From CAYJLF01 sp964371055 (lineage in GTDB: Bacteria; Eisenbacteria; RBG-16-71-46; CAIMUX01): 64,000 nucleotides of DNA. The stretch spans positions 1-64,000 of the forward strand of contig CAYJLF010000003.1 of the NCBI GenBank assembly GCA_964371055.1, written 5' to 3'. Of the stretch, positions 39,658-48,216 are shown one piece after another. The position numbers were made by a program, and so were the translations under genes. The notes beneath the pieces were generated by a model. It worked only from the letters and a program-made list of their open reading frames with translations. It did not search any database and was not told the DNA's origin. Numbering within the stretch: the stretch's first letter is position 1; each line of letters begins with the position of its first letter.

Positions 39658-40458
39658 ATGAACAGTGAAGGCAGTCTGGAGACGACGCTCACCGGTGGCG
39701 GACGTACGGCTGTTAACCGGAAGGGCAGCACTGTCTTTCGCGAGACCGGGCCATGGGCGCCGAGCGTCCATGACCTACTCCGCCATTTGGAGCAGCGGGG
39801 CTTCAGGGCCGCGCCAAGAGTCGTTGGCAGCGGCTTCGACGGAACGGGACGCGAGACCCTCACCTATGTCGAAGGGAGCTGCGATCATCCGCATGCCTGG
39901 TCGGACGAGAACATTGCCACGATTGGCCAAATGCTGCGCACCTTGCACGAGGCCACCTCAAGCTTTCAGCCGCCCCAGAACGCGCGGTGGCGTGAGTGGT
40001 TCGGTCGACAGTTGGCGGCGGGTGGCCGACGCGTGTTCGGACATTGTGATGTCGGCCCATGGAACATCGTTGCGCGCGACGGGACGCCGATCGCCCTCAT
40101 CGATTGGGAGGTCGCCGGCCCGGTCGACTACCTCGTGGAGCTCGCCCAGGCCTGTTGGCTAAACGTCCAACTTCATGATGACGACATCGCAGAACTGCAG
40201 GGACTTCCTCCTGCCGAGGCGCGCGCACGACAGGTGCGCATCATGACCGACAGTTATGGACTGGGTTCAAGAGAGCGCGCGGTACTCGTCGACACAATGA
40301 TCGCGTACGCGATTCACGATGCGGCGGCGGAGGCTATCCAAGTACCGGTTACGCCGGAGACCAAGGATGCCACGCCACTCTGGGGGATCGCCTGGCGTGC
40401 GCGAGCGGCCGCATGGATGCTTCGGAATCGCCCTCTGTTGGAGCGAGCTCTGTCGTGA
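39658..40458 (+). CDS. Aminoglycoside-phosphotransferase-family kinase
   Basis: 266 residues from the ATG after GGGGGG. A protein-kinase-like APH fold: VFRETGPWAPSVHDLLRHLEQRGF (N-lobe), LTYVEG hinge, IGQMLRTLHEAT, then HCDVGPWNIV (catalytic HxDxxxxN) and ALIDWEVAGPVDYLVELA (the metal-binding Asp in DWE). The N-lobe is short. Substrates of such distant APH members range from antibiotics to sugars and choline, so resistance is only a possibility. Confidence 0.82.
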   Translation: MNSEGSLETTLTGGGRTAVNRKGSTVFRETGPWAPSVHDLLRHLEQRGFRAAPRVVGSGFDGTGRETLTYVEGSCDHPHAWSDENIATIGQMLRTLHEATSSFQPPQNARWREWFGRQLAAGGRRVFGHCDVGPWNIVARDGTPIALIDWEVAGPVDYLVELAQACWLNVQLHDDDIAELQGLPPAEARARQVRIMTDSYGLGSRERAVLVDTMIAYAIHDAAAEAIQVPVTPETKDATPLWGIAWRARAAAWMLRNRPLLERALS

Positions 40459-40499
40459 CATGGCCGGAATCAGTGACCCAGGGACCGTTCAGTGAGATC

Positions 40500-40563
40500 G
40501 CCCAGCAAGGAGCAGCAGCGACCGGTCCGCTCCGCGTCCTGCCGCTGCGCTCCAGCGTTGAAC
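40500..40563 (+). other. attC site, mildly decayed
   Basis: GCCCAGC to GTTGAAC. Arms GGAGCAGCAGCGACCGG and CCTGCCGCTGCGCTCC. Confidence 0.7.
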
Positions 40564-40580
40564 CGCTTCAGGACTGACGA

Positions 40581-41486
40581 ATGGAACTGCGTGAGAGATA
40601 CCGCGGCAGCTTGCTCGGCCTCGCAATCGGCGACGCCGTCGGTACTACGGTCGAGTTCAGCCCGCGAGGCAGCTTCGTAACGGTGACGGATATGACCGGC
40701 GGCGGTCCCTTTCGTCTTGCTGCGGGGCAGTGGACGGATGATACCTCCATGGCACTCTGCCTGGCCACGAGTCTTCTGGAACGCGAGTGCTTCGACGCAC
40801 GGGACCAGATGGAGCGATACTGCCAATGGGCTGAGGCTGGACATCTCAGCTGCACTGGTTCGTGCTTCGACATCGGTGGTACGGTGGCGTCGGCACTTCG
40901 GCGGTTTCGGACGACGGGGGAGGCGTTCGCTGGTTCCAAGGATCAACACTCGGCCGGGAATGGCAGCATCATGAGACTTGCACCAATACCGATGTTCTTC
41001 TTTCCTGATCTCGATGCCGTGGAGGCGAATGCAGCCAACAGCTCGCGAACCACTCACGGTACCGTTGAATGCATCGATGCCTGCCGCTTGTTCAGCAGGA
41101 TGATCTGCCGGGCGCTCCGGGGCATGCCCAAGGAGGAGGTCGCATATGGCGACGGCGACTCGTTCCAGGGCTCCGAGAAAATCGCGGACATCGCGCGGGG
41201 TACGTACGCCACGAAGTCTGATGCCGCGATACGCGGGACCGGGTATGTTGTCGAGAGCCTCGAGGCCGCCATGTGGTGTTTCGTCAACACCGACGGCTTT
41301 GAGGCCGCGATTCTTCGCGCAGCCAACCTCGGGGAGGACGCCGACACCACGGCGGCGGTGTGCGGGCAGGTCGCCGGCGCATTTTACGGGGCTCCGGGAA
41401 TCCCGGCCAGCTGGCTGGACCGCGTCGCGCAAGGTGCGGACATCACGAGGCTCGCCGACAGAATGTGTGCGAGGATCGGCGGGTGA
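40581..41486 (+). CDS. ADP-ribosylglycohydrolase family protein (DraG-like)
   Basis: 301 residues. DraG-family features in order: RYRGSLLGLAIGDAVGTTVEF, GQWTDDTSMALCLATSL (metal-binding TDDT), NGSIMRLAPIP, SSRTTHGT, and LGEDADTTAAVCGQVAGAFYG (the second metal-binding D-x-D-T). It removes ADP-ribose from proteins or small molecules in known members. In an array rich in NAD+-consuming enzymes it could act as an immunity or reversal enzyme, but it is not adjacent to any. Confidence 0.88.
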   Translation: MELRERYRGSLLGLAIGDAVGTTVEFSPRGSFVTVTDMTGGGPFRLAAGQWTDDTSMALCLATSLLERECFDARDQMERYCQWAEAGHLSCTGSCFDIGGTVASALRRFRTTGEAFAGSKDQHSAGNGSIMRLAPIPMFFFPDLDAVEANAANSSRTTHGTVECIDACRLFSRMICRALRGMPKEEVAYGDGDSFQGSEKIADIARGTYATKSDAAIRGTGYVVESLEAAMWCFVNTDGFEAAILRAANLGEDADTTAAVCGQVAGAFYGAPGIPASWLDRVAQGADITRLADRMCARIGG

Positions 41487-41489
41487 GTG

Positions 41490-41588
41490 GTCCAACAATG
41501 GATTGGGGCGGCCATCCGTAACCCGCGACCGCCGGGGCGAGGACGGCGCGGCGAAGGCGCCGACCACCGCTGAATCCGGGCTTTGGGC
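41490..41588 (+). other. Decayed attC site (beta class, 99 bp)
   Basis: GTCCAAC to TTTGGGC. Arms AATGGATTGGGGCGGCC and CGACCACCGCTGAATCC. The right core GTT has become TTT. Confidence 0.55.
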
Positions 41589-41623
41589 CAACCAAGGGTG
41601 CAGGAGAGTAGGAGAGCCGCGGA

Positions 41624-41758
41624 ATGAAGAGGTTCGTCGGGTTTGCGGGGCGGGCCACGGTAGCTCACGTCGTCACCTACATCGCCGTGGGAGCTTTCGC
41701 ATTCCCGGTGCTGACGCGAAGTTCTTTGAATGCTCGGCTGGTGTGGCAGGCCAAGTGA
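41624..41758 (+). pseudogene. Truncated small membrane protein (44 residues)
   Basis: An ATG preceded by GGAGAG opens a 44-codon frame, MKRFVGFAGRATVAHVVTYI..., with one membrane span (AHVVTYIAVGAFAFPVL) and then a stop. The start looks like that of longer multi-span proteins (a short basic N-terminus, VHVxTY, then a GAxxFPLLT segment), so this is probably a truncated remnant. The 80 bases after it contain nothing recognisable. A working short protein is possible. Confidence 0.4.
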
Positions 41759-41841
41759 TGCGCAATGCGGCGGCCTATGCAGGCTGGCGAGGTGTCAGGC
41801 CGTGACCGCTTCGATTCAAAACCGTGAGGAGAGTTTCTTCC

Positions 41842-42588
41842 ATGGACATTCCACGGATCTTCAACATCACCGAGAGTGCTCACCGCATCCATAACCCGTT
41901 CACACCGGAAAAGCTCGCCACTCTCGGCGCGGCGCTCCGTCTGGAAAAGGGGACCCGAGTGCTCGACCTCGGCAGCGGTTCGGGGGAGATGCTGTGCACC
42001 TGGGCACGCGATTACGGAGTCGTCGGCACCGGCATCGACATGAGCCAGTTGTTCACCAAGCAGGCGCAACGCCGCGCGGAAGAGCTCGGTGTCGCCGATC
42101 AAGTCGACTTCATCCATGGAGATGCTGCCGGCTACGTCTCTGACGAGAAGGTCAGCGTAGCCGCCTGTCTCGGTGCCACGTGGATCGCCGGAGGAGTCCA
42201 CGGCACCATCAAGCTGCTGGCGCAGAGCCTCCACGCCGGAGGGATCATCCTCGTCGGCGAGCCCTACTGGCGTCAGTTGCCGACGACGGAAGACGTGGCC
42301 AAGGAATGTCTTGCTGAGTCCATCTCCGACTTTCTCCCGCTTCCAGAACTTCTCGCGTCTTTCGGCCACCGCGAGTACGACGTCGTGGAGATGGTTTTGG
42401 CAGACCAGGATGGCTGGGACAGATACGAGGCTGCTAAATGGTTCACCATGCACCGATGGCTTGAAGCCAATCCCGACGACGAGCTCGCGAGGGATGTGCG
42501 AGCCAAACTGACCTCGGAACCCGCGCGCTACGCCGCCTACGCGCGCGAATACCTGGGCTGGGGTGTGTTCGCGCTGATGACGCGGTGA
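41842..42588 (+). CDS. Class I SAM-dependent methyltransferase
   Basis: 248 residues from the ATG eight bases after GAGGAGAG; an in-frame GTG at 41824 is less likely. RVLDLGSGSGEMLCTWARDYG is motif I, GTGIDMS the acidic strand 2, VDFIHGDAAGYV motif II, SVAACLGATWIAGG motif IV, HAGGIILVGEPYW motif VI. Ends with a helical C-terminal region. Resembles small-molecule (Methyltransf_25) enzymes. The following region lacks a clear attC. Confidence 0.87.
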   Translation: MDIPRIFNITESAHRIHNPFTPEKLATLGAALRLEKGTRVLDLGSGSGEMLCTWARDYGVVGTGIDMSQLFTKQAQRRAEELGVADQVDFIHGDAAGYVSDEKVSVAACLGATWIAGGVHGTIKLLAQSLHAGGIILVGEPYWRQLPTTEDVAKECLAESISDFLPLPELLASFGHREYDVVEMVLADQDGWDRYEAAKWFTMHRWLEANPDDELARDVRAKLTSEPARYAAYAREYLGWGVFALMTR

Positions 42589-42632
42589 GAGGTGATCACA
42601 AGCGGCTCAGAAAGTAGGAGGACTCCATCATG

Positions 42633-42757
42633 CCGAAGAACCGCCTGGATGCGGCGGAACGGGCGCTGCCGCTGCGCCCCATTGCCAGCCGGTTGTGCGG
42701 AGTATGACGCGGCTGCTGTTGTCGGAACCGCAGGTCCGCTGGTCCGACCCGTTGGAC
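42633..42757 (+). other. Possible heavily decayed attC site
   Basis: GCCGAAG to GTTGGAC, with GAACCGCCTGGATGCGGCGG resembling a beta arm. Pairing is poor, so this is only a possible remnant between two genes. Confidence 0.25.
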
Positions 42758-42776
42758 GATGCAAAGGAGACACGAA

Positions 42777-43094
42777 ATGCCGATCAGCTGGATCTTTGGC
42801 GAGCGTTGCGTGCGTTGTGGCGCCACGCGCACGAAGAAGGAATACGAAGGTGTGCCCACGTGTGACGAGTGCGCGTTGAAGATCAAAGCCGAGCGCGAAG
42901 AAAGGCGTACGTGTCCCACATGCAGGTCGGCCATGGAGAAATCTGTTGTGCTCAATATCATTGTTGACAAATGTCCGTCCTGCCGCGGCGCATGGCTCGA
43001 TGGGGGTGAACTGGAGTTGCTGAGGGAGGCGATCAAGGCCGGTGTGGACGACGATTTTGCCACCGGCTTGTGTTTGGGCATAGCGATCGGATGA
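42777..43094 (+). CDS. zf-TFIIB-type zinc-finger protein
   Basis: 105 residues from the ATG after AAGGAGA. The first zinc site is CVRCGATRTKKEYEGVPTCDEC; the second is CPTCRSAMEKSVVLNIIVDKCPSCRGAWLDGGELELL, the zf-TFIIB signature (CPxC, then I-x-D-x-CPxCxGxWLDxGE). These proteins are widespread and of unknown cellular role, perhaps nucleic-acid binding. A short helical tail follows. Confidence 0.82.
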   Translation: MPISWIFGERCVRCGATRTKKEYEGVPTCDECALKIKAEREERRTCPTCRSAMEKSVVLNIIVDKCPSCRGAWLDGGELELLREAIKAGVDDDFATGLCLGIAIG

Positions 43095-43123
43095 TGTGAT
43101 CGTGAACGGGTGGGCTCAGGAGT

Positions 43124-43186
43124 GCCCAACCTGGTGCGTTCACCTGGCAGGCGGTCCGCGTCCGCAGGTACCGCCCGGGGTCAGGC
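43124..43186 (+). other. attC site with substituted right core (alpha class)
   Basis: GCCCAAC to GTCAGGC. Arms GGTGCGTTCACCTGGC and CGCAGGTACCGCCC. Confidence 0.7.
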
Positions 43187-43205
43187 GTCCAAACGGAGGC
43201 ATAGG

Positions 43206-43868
43206 ATGACACGAGTGCGCGTTGAGAGCTTCACCATTTCGCTCGACGGATACGGAGCAGGCCCAAATCAGGACATCAACCATCCGCTCGGCATTGGCGG
43301 GACGGACCTGCACCAGTGGCTGTTCCCAACCCGCACGTTACAGCGGGCCTTGTTCGGAAAGGACGGCGGCACGACCGGGGTTGACGAGGACTTCGCCGCT
43401 CGTGGCTTTGAGAATGTTGGGGCTTGGATTCTCGGGAGAAACATGTTCAGCCCCCATCGTGGCCCCTGGCCGGACACGAACTGGAAGGGGTGGTGGGGAG
43501 ACAATCCACCGTATCACGTTCCGGTCTTCATCCTGACGCATCATGCACGTTCACCCATCGAGATGGAAGGCGACACGACGTTCCATTTCGTCACGGGCGG
43601 CATTCGCGACGCGCTTGAAAAGGCGCGCGAGGCGGCCGGCGGAATGGACGTGCGCGTCGGCGGGGGGGCGAACACCATCCAGCAGTATCTCCGCGCGAGC
43701 CTCATTGATGAACTGCACATTGCCATCGCACCCGTCCTGCTTGGCGGAGGAGAACGGCTGTTCGAAGGGGTTGACTTGCGGGCTCTGGGATACGAATGCG
43801 TCGCATTCGTGGCATCGGAGAAGGCCACGCACGTCGTCCTACGGCACCAAGGGCCCGCGGACGCCTGA
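43206..43868 (+). CDS. Dihydrofolate-reductase-like (RibD C-terminal) protein
   Basis: 220 residues from the ATG after GGAGG. RVESFTISLDGYGAGPNQ start, GAWILGRNMFSPHRGPW, PVFILTHHARSPIEMEGDTTFHFVTGGIRDALEKAREAAGGMDVRVGGGANTIQQYLRASLIDELHIAIAPVLLGGGERLFEG is the full RibD_C pattern, including the GGGA nucleotide loop. Not closely similar to the relative at 38973. Substrate unknown. Confidence 0.88.
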   Translation: MTRVRVESFTISLDGYGAGPNQDINHPLGIGGTDLHQWLFPTRTLQRALFGKDGGTTGVDEDFAARGFENVGAWILGRNMFSPHRGPWPDTNWKGWWGDNPPYHVPVFILTHHARSPIEMEGDTTFHFVTGGIRDALEKAREAAGGMDVRVGGGANTIQQYLRASLIDELHIAIAPVLLGGGERLFEGVDLRALGYECVAFVASEKATHVVLRHQGPADA

Positions 43869-43922
43869 CAACCGGTTGCAGCCGTCCGGCTGCGCCGTCG
43901 GCTGAACGACAGGGCGCTGGGC
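43863..43922 (+). other. Decayed attC site (beta class)
   Basis: GCCTGAC to GCTGGGC. Arms AACCGGTTGCAGCCG and CGGCTGAACGACAGG. Confidence 0.6.
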
Positions 43923-43972
43923 TGGCATGCGCACGCCGCGCGTGCGGTCTCGGCCAGGGGTGGGGGCGCTGA

Positions 43973-44245
43973 ATGCTGTACATGGTCGTCGAGCACTTCC
44001 GAGACGGTGACGCTGTTCCAGTCTATCAGAGGTTTCGCGACGAGGGCCGACTGGCTCCGGAGGGGCTCACCTATGTCGTGAGCTGGGTCACTGACGACCT
44101 CAGACATTGTTATCAGGTCATGGAGTGTGCTGACCACGCGCTGCTCGAGGCGTGGATGGCGCGGTGGAACGACCTGGTCCAGTTCGAGGTCTTCCCGGTC
44201 ATGACGTCCGAGGAGGCGCGTAGTGCCCTGGCGCCTCGACTGTGA
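43973..44245 (+). CDS. DUF3303-family small protein
   Basis: 90 residues. MLYMVVEHFRDGDAVPVYQRFRDEGRLAPEGLTYVVSWVTDDLRHCYQVMECADHALLEAWMARWNDLVQFEVFPV matches the ferredoxin-like DUF3303 (dimeric alpha-beta barrel) pattern. Function unknown. Overlaps the next frame by 23 bases. First gene of a multi-gene segment lacking internal attC sites (43.9-47.2 kb). Confidence 0.8.
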   Translation: MLYMVVEHFRDGDAVPVYQRFRDEGRLAPEGLTYVVSWVTDDLRHCYQVMECADHALLEAWMARWNDLVQFEVFPVMTSEEARSALAPRL

Positions 44246-44576
44246 GGACGCGGCGCGAGCGCAGCGGCCATCGGCGAAAGGCGACGAGGAGTCGCATCTC
44301 GGCGAGACTCCGCTGACCGAGGCGAAGATCCATGGATTCACCGTCCGTCCCGCCTCTTGCTTCCGCGGCATTGGTACAATGCTCCAGAGGTGGGCGATCG
44401 CGCGCGCCCGGGGCCTCGGCTGCCACCAGGTAGCGTCCTACAGCTGTTACGACCGAGCGGCCAACTATCGCATCAAGCTCTCGCTGGGCTTCGCGGCCCA
44501 GCCCGAGGTTCACGGGGACAACGAGCAAAGGGTCTACTTCCTGATGCCCTTGCGCGGACCGATGTCGGAGGTGTGA
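44223..44576 (+). CDS. GNAT-like acetyltransferase fragment
   Basis: 117 codons from a GTG that overlaps the previous gene. Only the C-terminal half looks like GNAT: VRPASCFRGIGTMLQRWAIARARGLGCHQVASYSCYDRAANYRIKLSLGFAAQPE (acetyl-CoA loop, then the N-Y-x-I-K-x-x-x-LGF end). The first about 45 codons do not resemble the missing half and read like shadow sequence. Probably a 5'-truncated remnant. It ends one base before the VOC gene's ATG, so it may still be translated. Confidence 0.5.
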   Translation: MPWRLDCEDAARAQRPSAKGDEESHLGETPLTEAKIHGFTVRPASCFRGIGTMLQRWAIARARGLGCHQVASYSCYDRAANYRIKLSLGFAAQPEVHGDNEQRVYFLMPLRGPMSEV

Positions 44577-44963
44577 ATGAAGAGAGTCACAGGTATCGGA
44601 GGAATCTTCTTCAACGCAAACGACCCTCTCACCCTGCGAGCTTGGTACAAGCAGCACCTGGGAATCGACGTTCAGGAGTGGGGAGGCACCGCGTTCACCT
44701 GGACCGACGCGGCGGGCAATCCGACAAAGGGAACGACCGTGTGGTCCATCGGCGCCGCTGATGGTGAGCACTTCGCACCAAGCAAGTCCACCTTCATGGT
44801 CAACTATCGGGTCGAAGACCTGGTCGCTGTTCTTCAGGCGCTGCGGGACGAAGGATGTAATGTCCTGGAGGAGACAGCCGACTCCGAGTACGGGAAGTTC
44901 GGCTGGGTCATGGATCCCGAGGGCAACAAGATCGAACTCTGGCAGCCACCCCCGGGACAGTGA
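44577..44963 (+). CDS. VOC-family (glyoxalase/bleomycin-resistance-like) protein
   Basis: 128 residues, starting immediately after the GNAT stop. VOC pattern: ITGIGGIFFNANDPLTLRAWYKQHLGID, ATFMVNYRVEDLVAVLQALRDEGCNVLEE, YGKFGWVMDPEGNKIELWQP with the C-terminal metal-ligand Glu (IELW). Small-molecule lyase, dioxygenase or drug-binding role; substrate unknown. Confidence 0.87.
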   Translation: MKRVTGIGGIFFNANDPLTLRAWYKQHLGIDVQEWGGTAFTWTDAAGNPTKGTTVWSIGAADGEHFAPSKSTFMVNYRVEDLVAVLQALRDEGCNVLEETADSEYGKFGWVMDPEGNKIELWQPPPGQ

Positions 44964-45116
44964 GCGCAGGGCCCGAGATCCAAACGCCGATACCTGACCG
45001 CAACGATCACCGGACTCGCCTTTGGGCGCGCCGGTGATGTAGAACATCGGGAGGGCACCAGGCATCTCCCATTCGGATGCAGCGGGCCTGTCATCCACGA
45101 TTGAGGAAGCGACGCT

Positions 45117-47189
45117 ATGGGACAGCACAGCCACCACCATGAACGCCATCCGGCCGCGGCGAGCGAAGGCAGTGAGGCGCGGGGCCAGCGCCGGAAGGCG
45201 GCGGAAGATCACGCAGGCCACGACCAGCATGCAGGTCACAGCCCGGAGATGTTTCGTGACAAGTTCTGGCTCTCCCTGATCCTTACGATTCCTGTCGTCT
45301 TCTGGGCGGCACACATCCAGATGATCTTTCGCTACCGGGCCCCGGAGTTCCCCGGGTCGACGTGGATGTCGCCTCTCCTCGGCACAACCGTGTTTCTCTA
45401 CGGCGGCCTGGTCTTTCTGAAAGGAGCAAGGAGCGAGCTGCGCGCACGACTGCCCGGGATGATGACCCTGATCTCCCTCGCCATCTCGGTCGCCTTCGTT
45501 TTCTCGTGGGTGGTCCAGCTCGGCGGCATTCGGGCGGATGCCATCTGGTGGGAGCTGGCCACGTTGGTGACCATCATGCTGCTGGGCCACTGGATCGAGA
45601 TGCGCTCGATCTCACAGGCCCAGGGGGCACTCCAGGAACTGGCGAAGCTACTCCCCGACACCGCGACTCGGGTCTCTGAGCAGGGCGAAGAGACAGTCCC
45701 GGTCAGCGAGCTGCGGGAGGGTGACATCGTGCTGGTCCGTCCCGGCGAGAGCGTGCCAGCGGACGGCCTGGTCCAGAAGGGCACGAGCGATCTCAACGAG
45801 GCCATGATTACCGGCGAGTCCAGGCCGGTGAAGAAGCAGGAAGGCGATGAGGTCATCGCCGCGACGATCAATGGTGGGGGTTCCCTGCGCATCCAGGTCA
45901 CGGGCACAGGTGAAAAGACGAAGCTTTCGGGAATCATGCGGCTCGTCGCCGACGCGCAGAGATCGAAATCCAGGGCCCAGCATCTGGCAGACCGGGCGGC
46001 GCGGACCCTGACCGGGGTAGCCATCGTCGCCGGCGCAGTTACGCTGGTCGTGTGGCAGTTCCTTGGTGCGTCCATCGACTTCTCCATCGTTCGCGTGGTG
46101 ACGGTCCTGGTGATCGCCTGTCCACACGCCCTCGGCCTGGCCGTGCCGCTGGTCGTCGCCATCTCGACGACCCTCGGCGCGCGGAACGGCCTGCTCGTGC
46201 GGGATCGGCGCGGGCTGGAAGAAGCCAGAAGTCTGGATACCGTGATCTTCGACAAGACCGGGACGCTCACGTTGGGAGAGTTCCGGGTGGTCGAGATGTC
46301 GGTGGCCGAGGGGGAGTCCGAGGAGAACATGCTCCGGATCGCGGCCGGGGTGGAGTCGGAGTCGGAACACCCGATCGCGCGTGGCATTCTCAAGACGGCC
46401 ATGGAACGCAATCTCGACGTGCCGCCGGCGGACGGATTCCAGGCCGTGACCGGGAAGGGTGTCGCTGCATCGGTCGGGGGCGTCGAGTACCACATGGGCG
46501 GTCCCGCGCTCCTGAAGGCAGAGAACGCGCAGGTGCCGGAGACGCTTCGCCAGGCCGCGGACGCGGCCGCCGGACGCGGACAGGCGGCCATCTATCTGCT
46601 CAGGGACGGCCAAGCCCAGGCGGTCTTCGCCGTGGCCGACGCCATCCGCGAGGAGAGCCGCGAGGCGATCCGCGCGCTGCACGCCCGGGGAATCGAGGTG
46701 GCCATGCTCACCGGTGATGCACAATCGGTCGCGGATGCCGTTGCCGCTGAACTGGACATCGACACCGTGTTCGCGCAGGTTCTGCCCGAAGACAAGGCCG
46801 CCAAGGTACGCGCACTGCAGGATCAAGGAAAGAAAGTCGCGATGGTGGGTGACGGCGTGAACGATGCCCCGGCCCTGGCTACCGCCGATATCGGGATCGC
46901 GATCGGCGCTGGTACCGATGTCGCCGTGGAGGCTGGTCACATCGTGCTGGTTCGGTCCGACCCGCGCGACATCCCGAAGATCGTCGAGTTGTCCCGCGCG
47001 ACCTATCGAAAGATGCTCCAGAACCTCTGGTGGGCGGCGGGCTACAACATCCTTGCCATTCCACTGGCCGCTGGCGTACTTGCCGGGTGGGGTATTCTTC
47101 TCACTCCAGCCGTTGGCGCGGTCTTGATGTCTGCGAGCACCGTGGTCGTGGCGATCAACGCTCAACTTCTCAAGCGGACGGAATTGTGA
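45117..47189 (+). CDS. copB: P1B-type copper-transporting ATPase (CopB-like)
   Basis: 690 residues. A His-rich cytosolic N-terminus (about 45 residues with HSHHHERH and HAGHDQHAGH) replaces the usual CxxC metal domains. The membrane metal site is CPH (VIACPHALGLAVPL, about 335), the CopB/P1B-3 hallmark, as opposed to CPC in CopA. Other motifs: MITGES actuator, DKTGTLT (phosphorylated Asp about 379), SEHP in the nucleotide domain, MVGDGVNDAPAL hinge. Exports copper or silver. No copper regulator is adjacent. A long gene for a cassette, with no attC directly upstream but one downstream at 47205. Confidence 0.93.
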   Translation: MGQHSHHHERHPAAASEGSEARGQRRKAAEDHAGHDQHAGHSPEMFRDKFWLSLILTIPVVFWAAHIQMIFRYRAPEFPGSTWMSPLLGTTVFLYGGLVFLKGARSELRARLPGMMTLISLAISVAFVFSWVVQLGGIRADAIWWELATLVTIMLLGHWIEMRSISQAQGALQELAKLLPDTATRVSEQGEETVPVSELREGDIVLVRPGESVPADGLVQKGTSDLNEAMITGESRPVKKQEGDEVIAATINGGGSLRIQVTGTGEKTKLSGIMRLVADAQRSKSRAQHLADRAARTLTGVAIVAGAVTLVVWQFLGASIDFSIVRVVTVLVIACPHALGLAVPLVVAISTTLGARNGLLVRDRRGLEEARSLDTVIFDKTGTLTLGEFRVVEMSVAEGESEENMLRIAAGVESESEHPIARGILKTAMERNLDVPPADGFQAVTGKGVAASVGGVEYHMGGPALLKAENAQVPETLRQAADAAAGRGQAAIYLLRDGQAQAVFAVADAIREESREAIRALHARGIEVAMLTGDAQSVADAVAAELDIDTVFAQVLPEDKAAKVRALQDQGKKVAMVGDGVNDAPALATADIGIAIGAGTDVAVEAGHIVLVRSDPRDIPKIVELSRATYRKMLQNLWWAAGYNILAIPLAAGVLAGWGILLTPAVGAVLMSASTVVVAINAQLLKRTEL

Positions 47190-47204
47190 CCATGCCCGCA
47201 TGCC

Positions 47205-47267
47205 GCCTAACGATCGGTTGCAGCGGGGGGCCGCTGCGGAGCGCGCCGCTGAACCGGACCGCTAGAA
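47205..47267 (+). other. Decayed attC site (beta class)
   Basis: GCCTAAC to GCTAGAA. Arms GATCGGTTGCAGCGGGGGGCCGC and GCGCCGCTGAACCGG. The right core has GCT for GTT. Confidence 0.65.
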
Positions 47268-47285
47268 CGCCGAGGAGGTGCTGCC

Positions 47286-48098
47286 ATGAGACGGGATGAC
47301 TCGACCGTCGAGCACTACGACGCCCAATATGGGAACTTTGCCTCCGATCTCTACGCGCAGATCCGGTCCGAGGCATTTGGCGAAGATCTCGGCCAGAACG
47401 GATGGTTGACCCGAGAGGAACAAGACCTCTTCATTGCTTGGCTTGGACTCGAGCAGGAGTCCACGCTCCTTGACATCGCCTGCGGGTCCGGTGGCCCGAC
47501 GTTGAGGATTGCTCGCCTGACCGGATGCTCGGTGGTCGGTATCGATGTTCACGAAGACGCGATCGCGTCGGCCCGTGCTCGCGCGGAAGCCGAGGGCCTG
47601 GGCGATCGCGCAAGGTTCGAGCATCTCGACGGCAGCCAACGACTCCCGTTCGAGTCCGAGTCATTCGACGGCGTCATCTGTGTGGACGCAGTCAACCATC
47701 TTGCGGGTCGCGAGCAGGTGTTCCGGGAATGGGCCCGAGTACTGCGCCCCGGCGGCCGCCTGGTCTTCACGGATCCAATCGTGGTCACGGGACCGCTCAC
47801 GAACGAAGAGATCGCGATCCGCAGTTCAATCGGCTTCTTCCTCTTCGTGCCCGCCGGGGCGGATGATCGCATGCTTGCCGAGGCCGGCTTCGAGGTGCTG
47901 GAGTCGGTGGACCGAACCCGGAACATCGCGGAAACGGCGGCACGCTGGCGTGCGGCGCGTCAGGACCGAGCTGCCGAGCTGATCCGCGTGGAGGGCGAGC
48001 CCACGTTCTCGGACCAGCAGCGCTTCTTCGAGGTGGCTGCGCGCATTGCCCAGGAGCGTCGTCTGTCCCGAATTGCGTTCCACGCCCGACGGGGGTAG
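47286..48098 (+). CDS. Class I SAM-dependent methyltransferase
   Basis: 270 residues. TLLDIACGSGGPTLRIARLTGCSVVGIDVHEDAIASARARAEAEGL gives motif I and the acidic strand 2. ARFEHLDGSQRLPFESESFDGVICVDAVNHL is motifs II-IV, and RVLRPGGRLVFTDPIVV motif V. Resembles ubiquinone/menaquinone-type small-molecule methyltransferases (Methyltransf_11). Substrate unknown. Confidence 0.88.
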   Translation: MRRDDSTVEHYDAQYGNFASDLYAQIRSEAFGEDLGQNGWLTREEQDLFIAWLGLEQESTLLDIACGSGGPTLRIARLTGCSVVGIDVHEDAIASARARAEAEGLGDRARFEHLDGSQRLPFESESFDGVICVDAVNHLAGREQVFREWARVLRPGGRLVFTDPIVVTGPLTNEEIAIRSSIGFFLFVPAGADDRMLAEAGFEVLESVDRTRNIAETAARWRAARQDRAAELIRVEGEPTFSDQQRFFEVAARIAQERRLSRIAFHARRG

Positions 48099-48216
48099 GC
48101 AGCGCCAGGCAATTCTTCAGGCCCGCAGGCACGCCGGGAGAGACTGTGTGTCCCGTCTCGCCCTAATGCGCCCGCCGTCACGAACCCGCACGCTAGAGCC
48201 GTAGGGAGGAAACGTC

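Noticed and set aside
44199..45590. 463-codon minus-strand frame over the DUF3303-VOC region
   Set aside because: Antisense of three recognisable + strand genes; no domain seen in the translation.
45398..47201. Long minus-strand frames opposite the CopB ATPase
   Set aside because: The + strand carries every P-type ATPase motif; the antisense frames have none.
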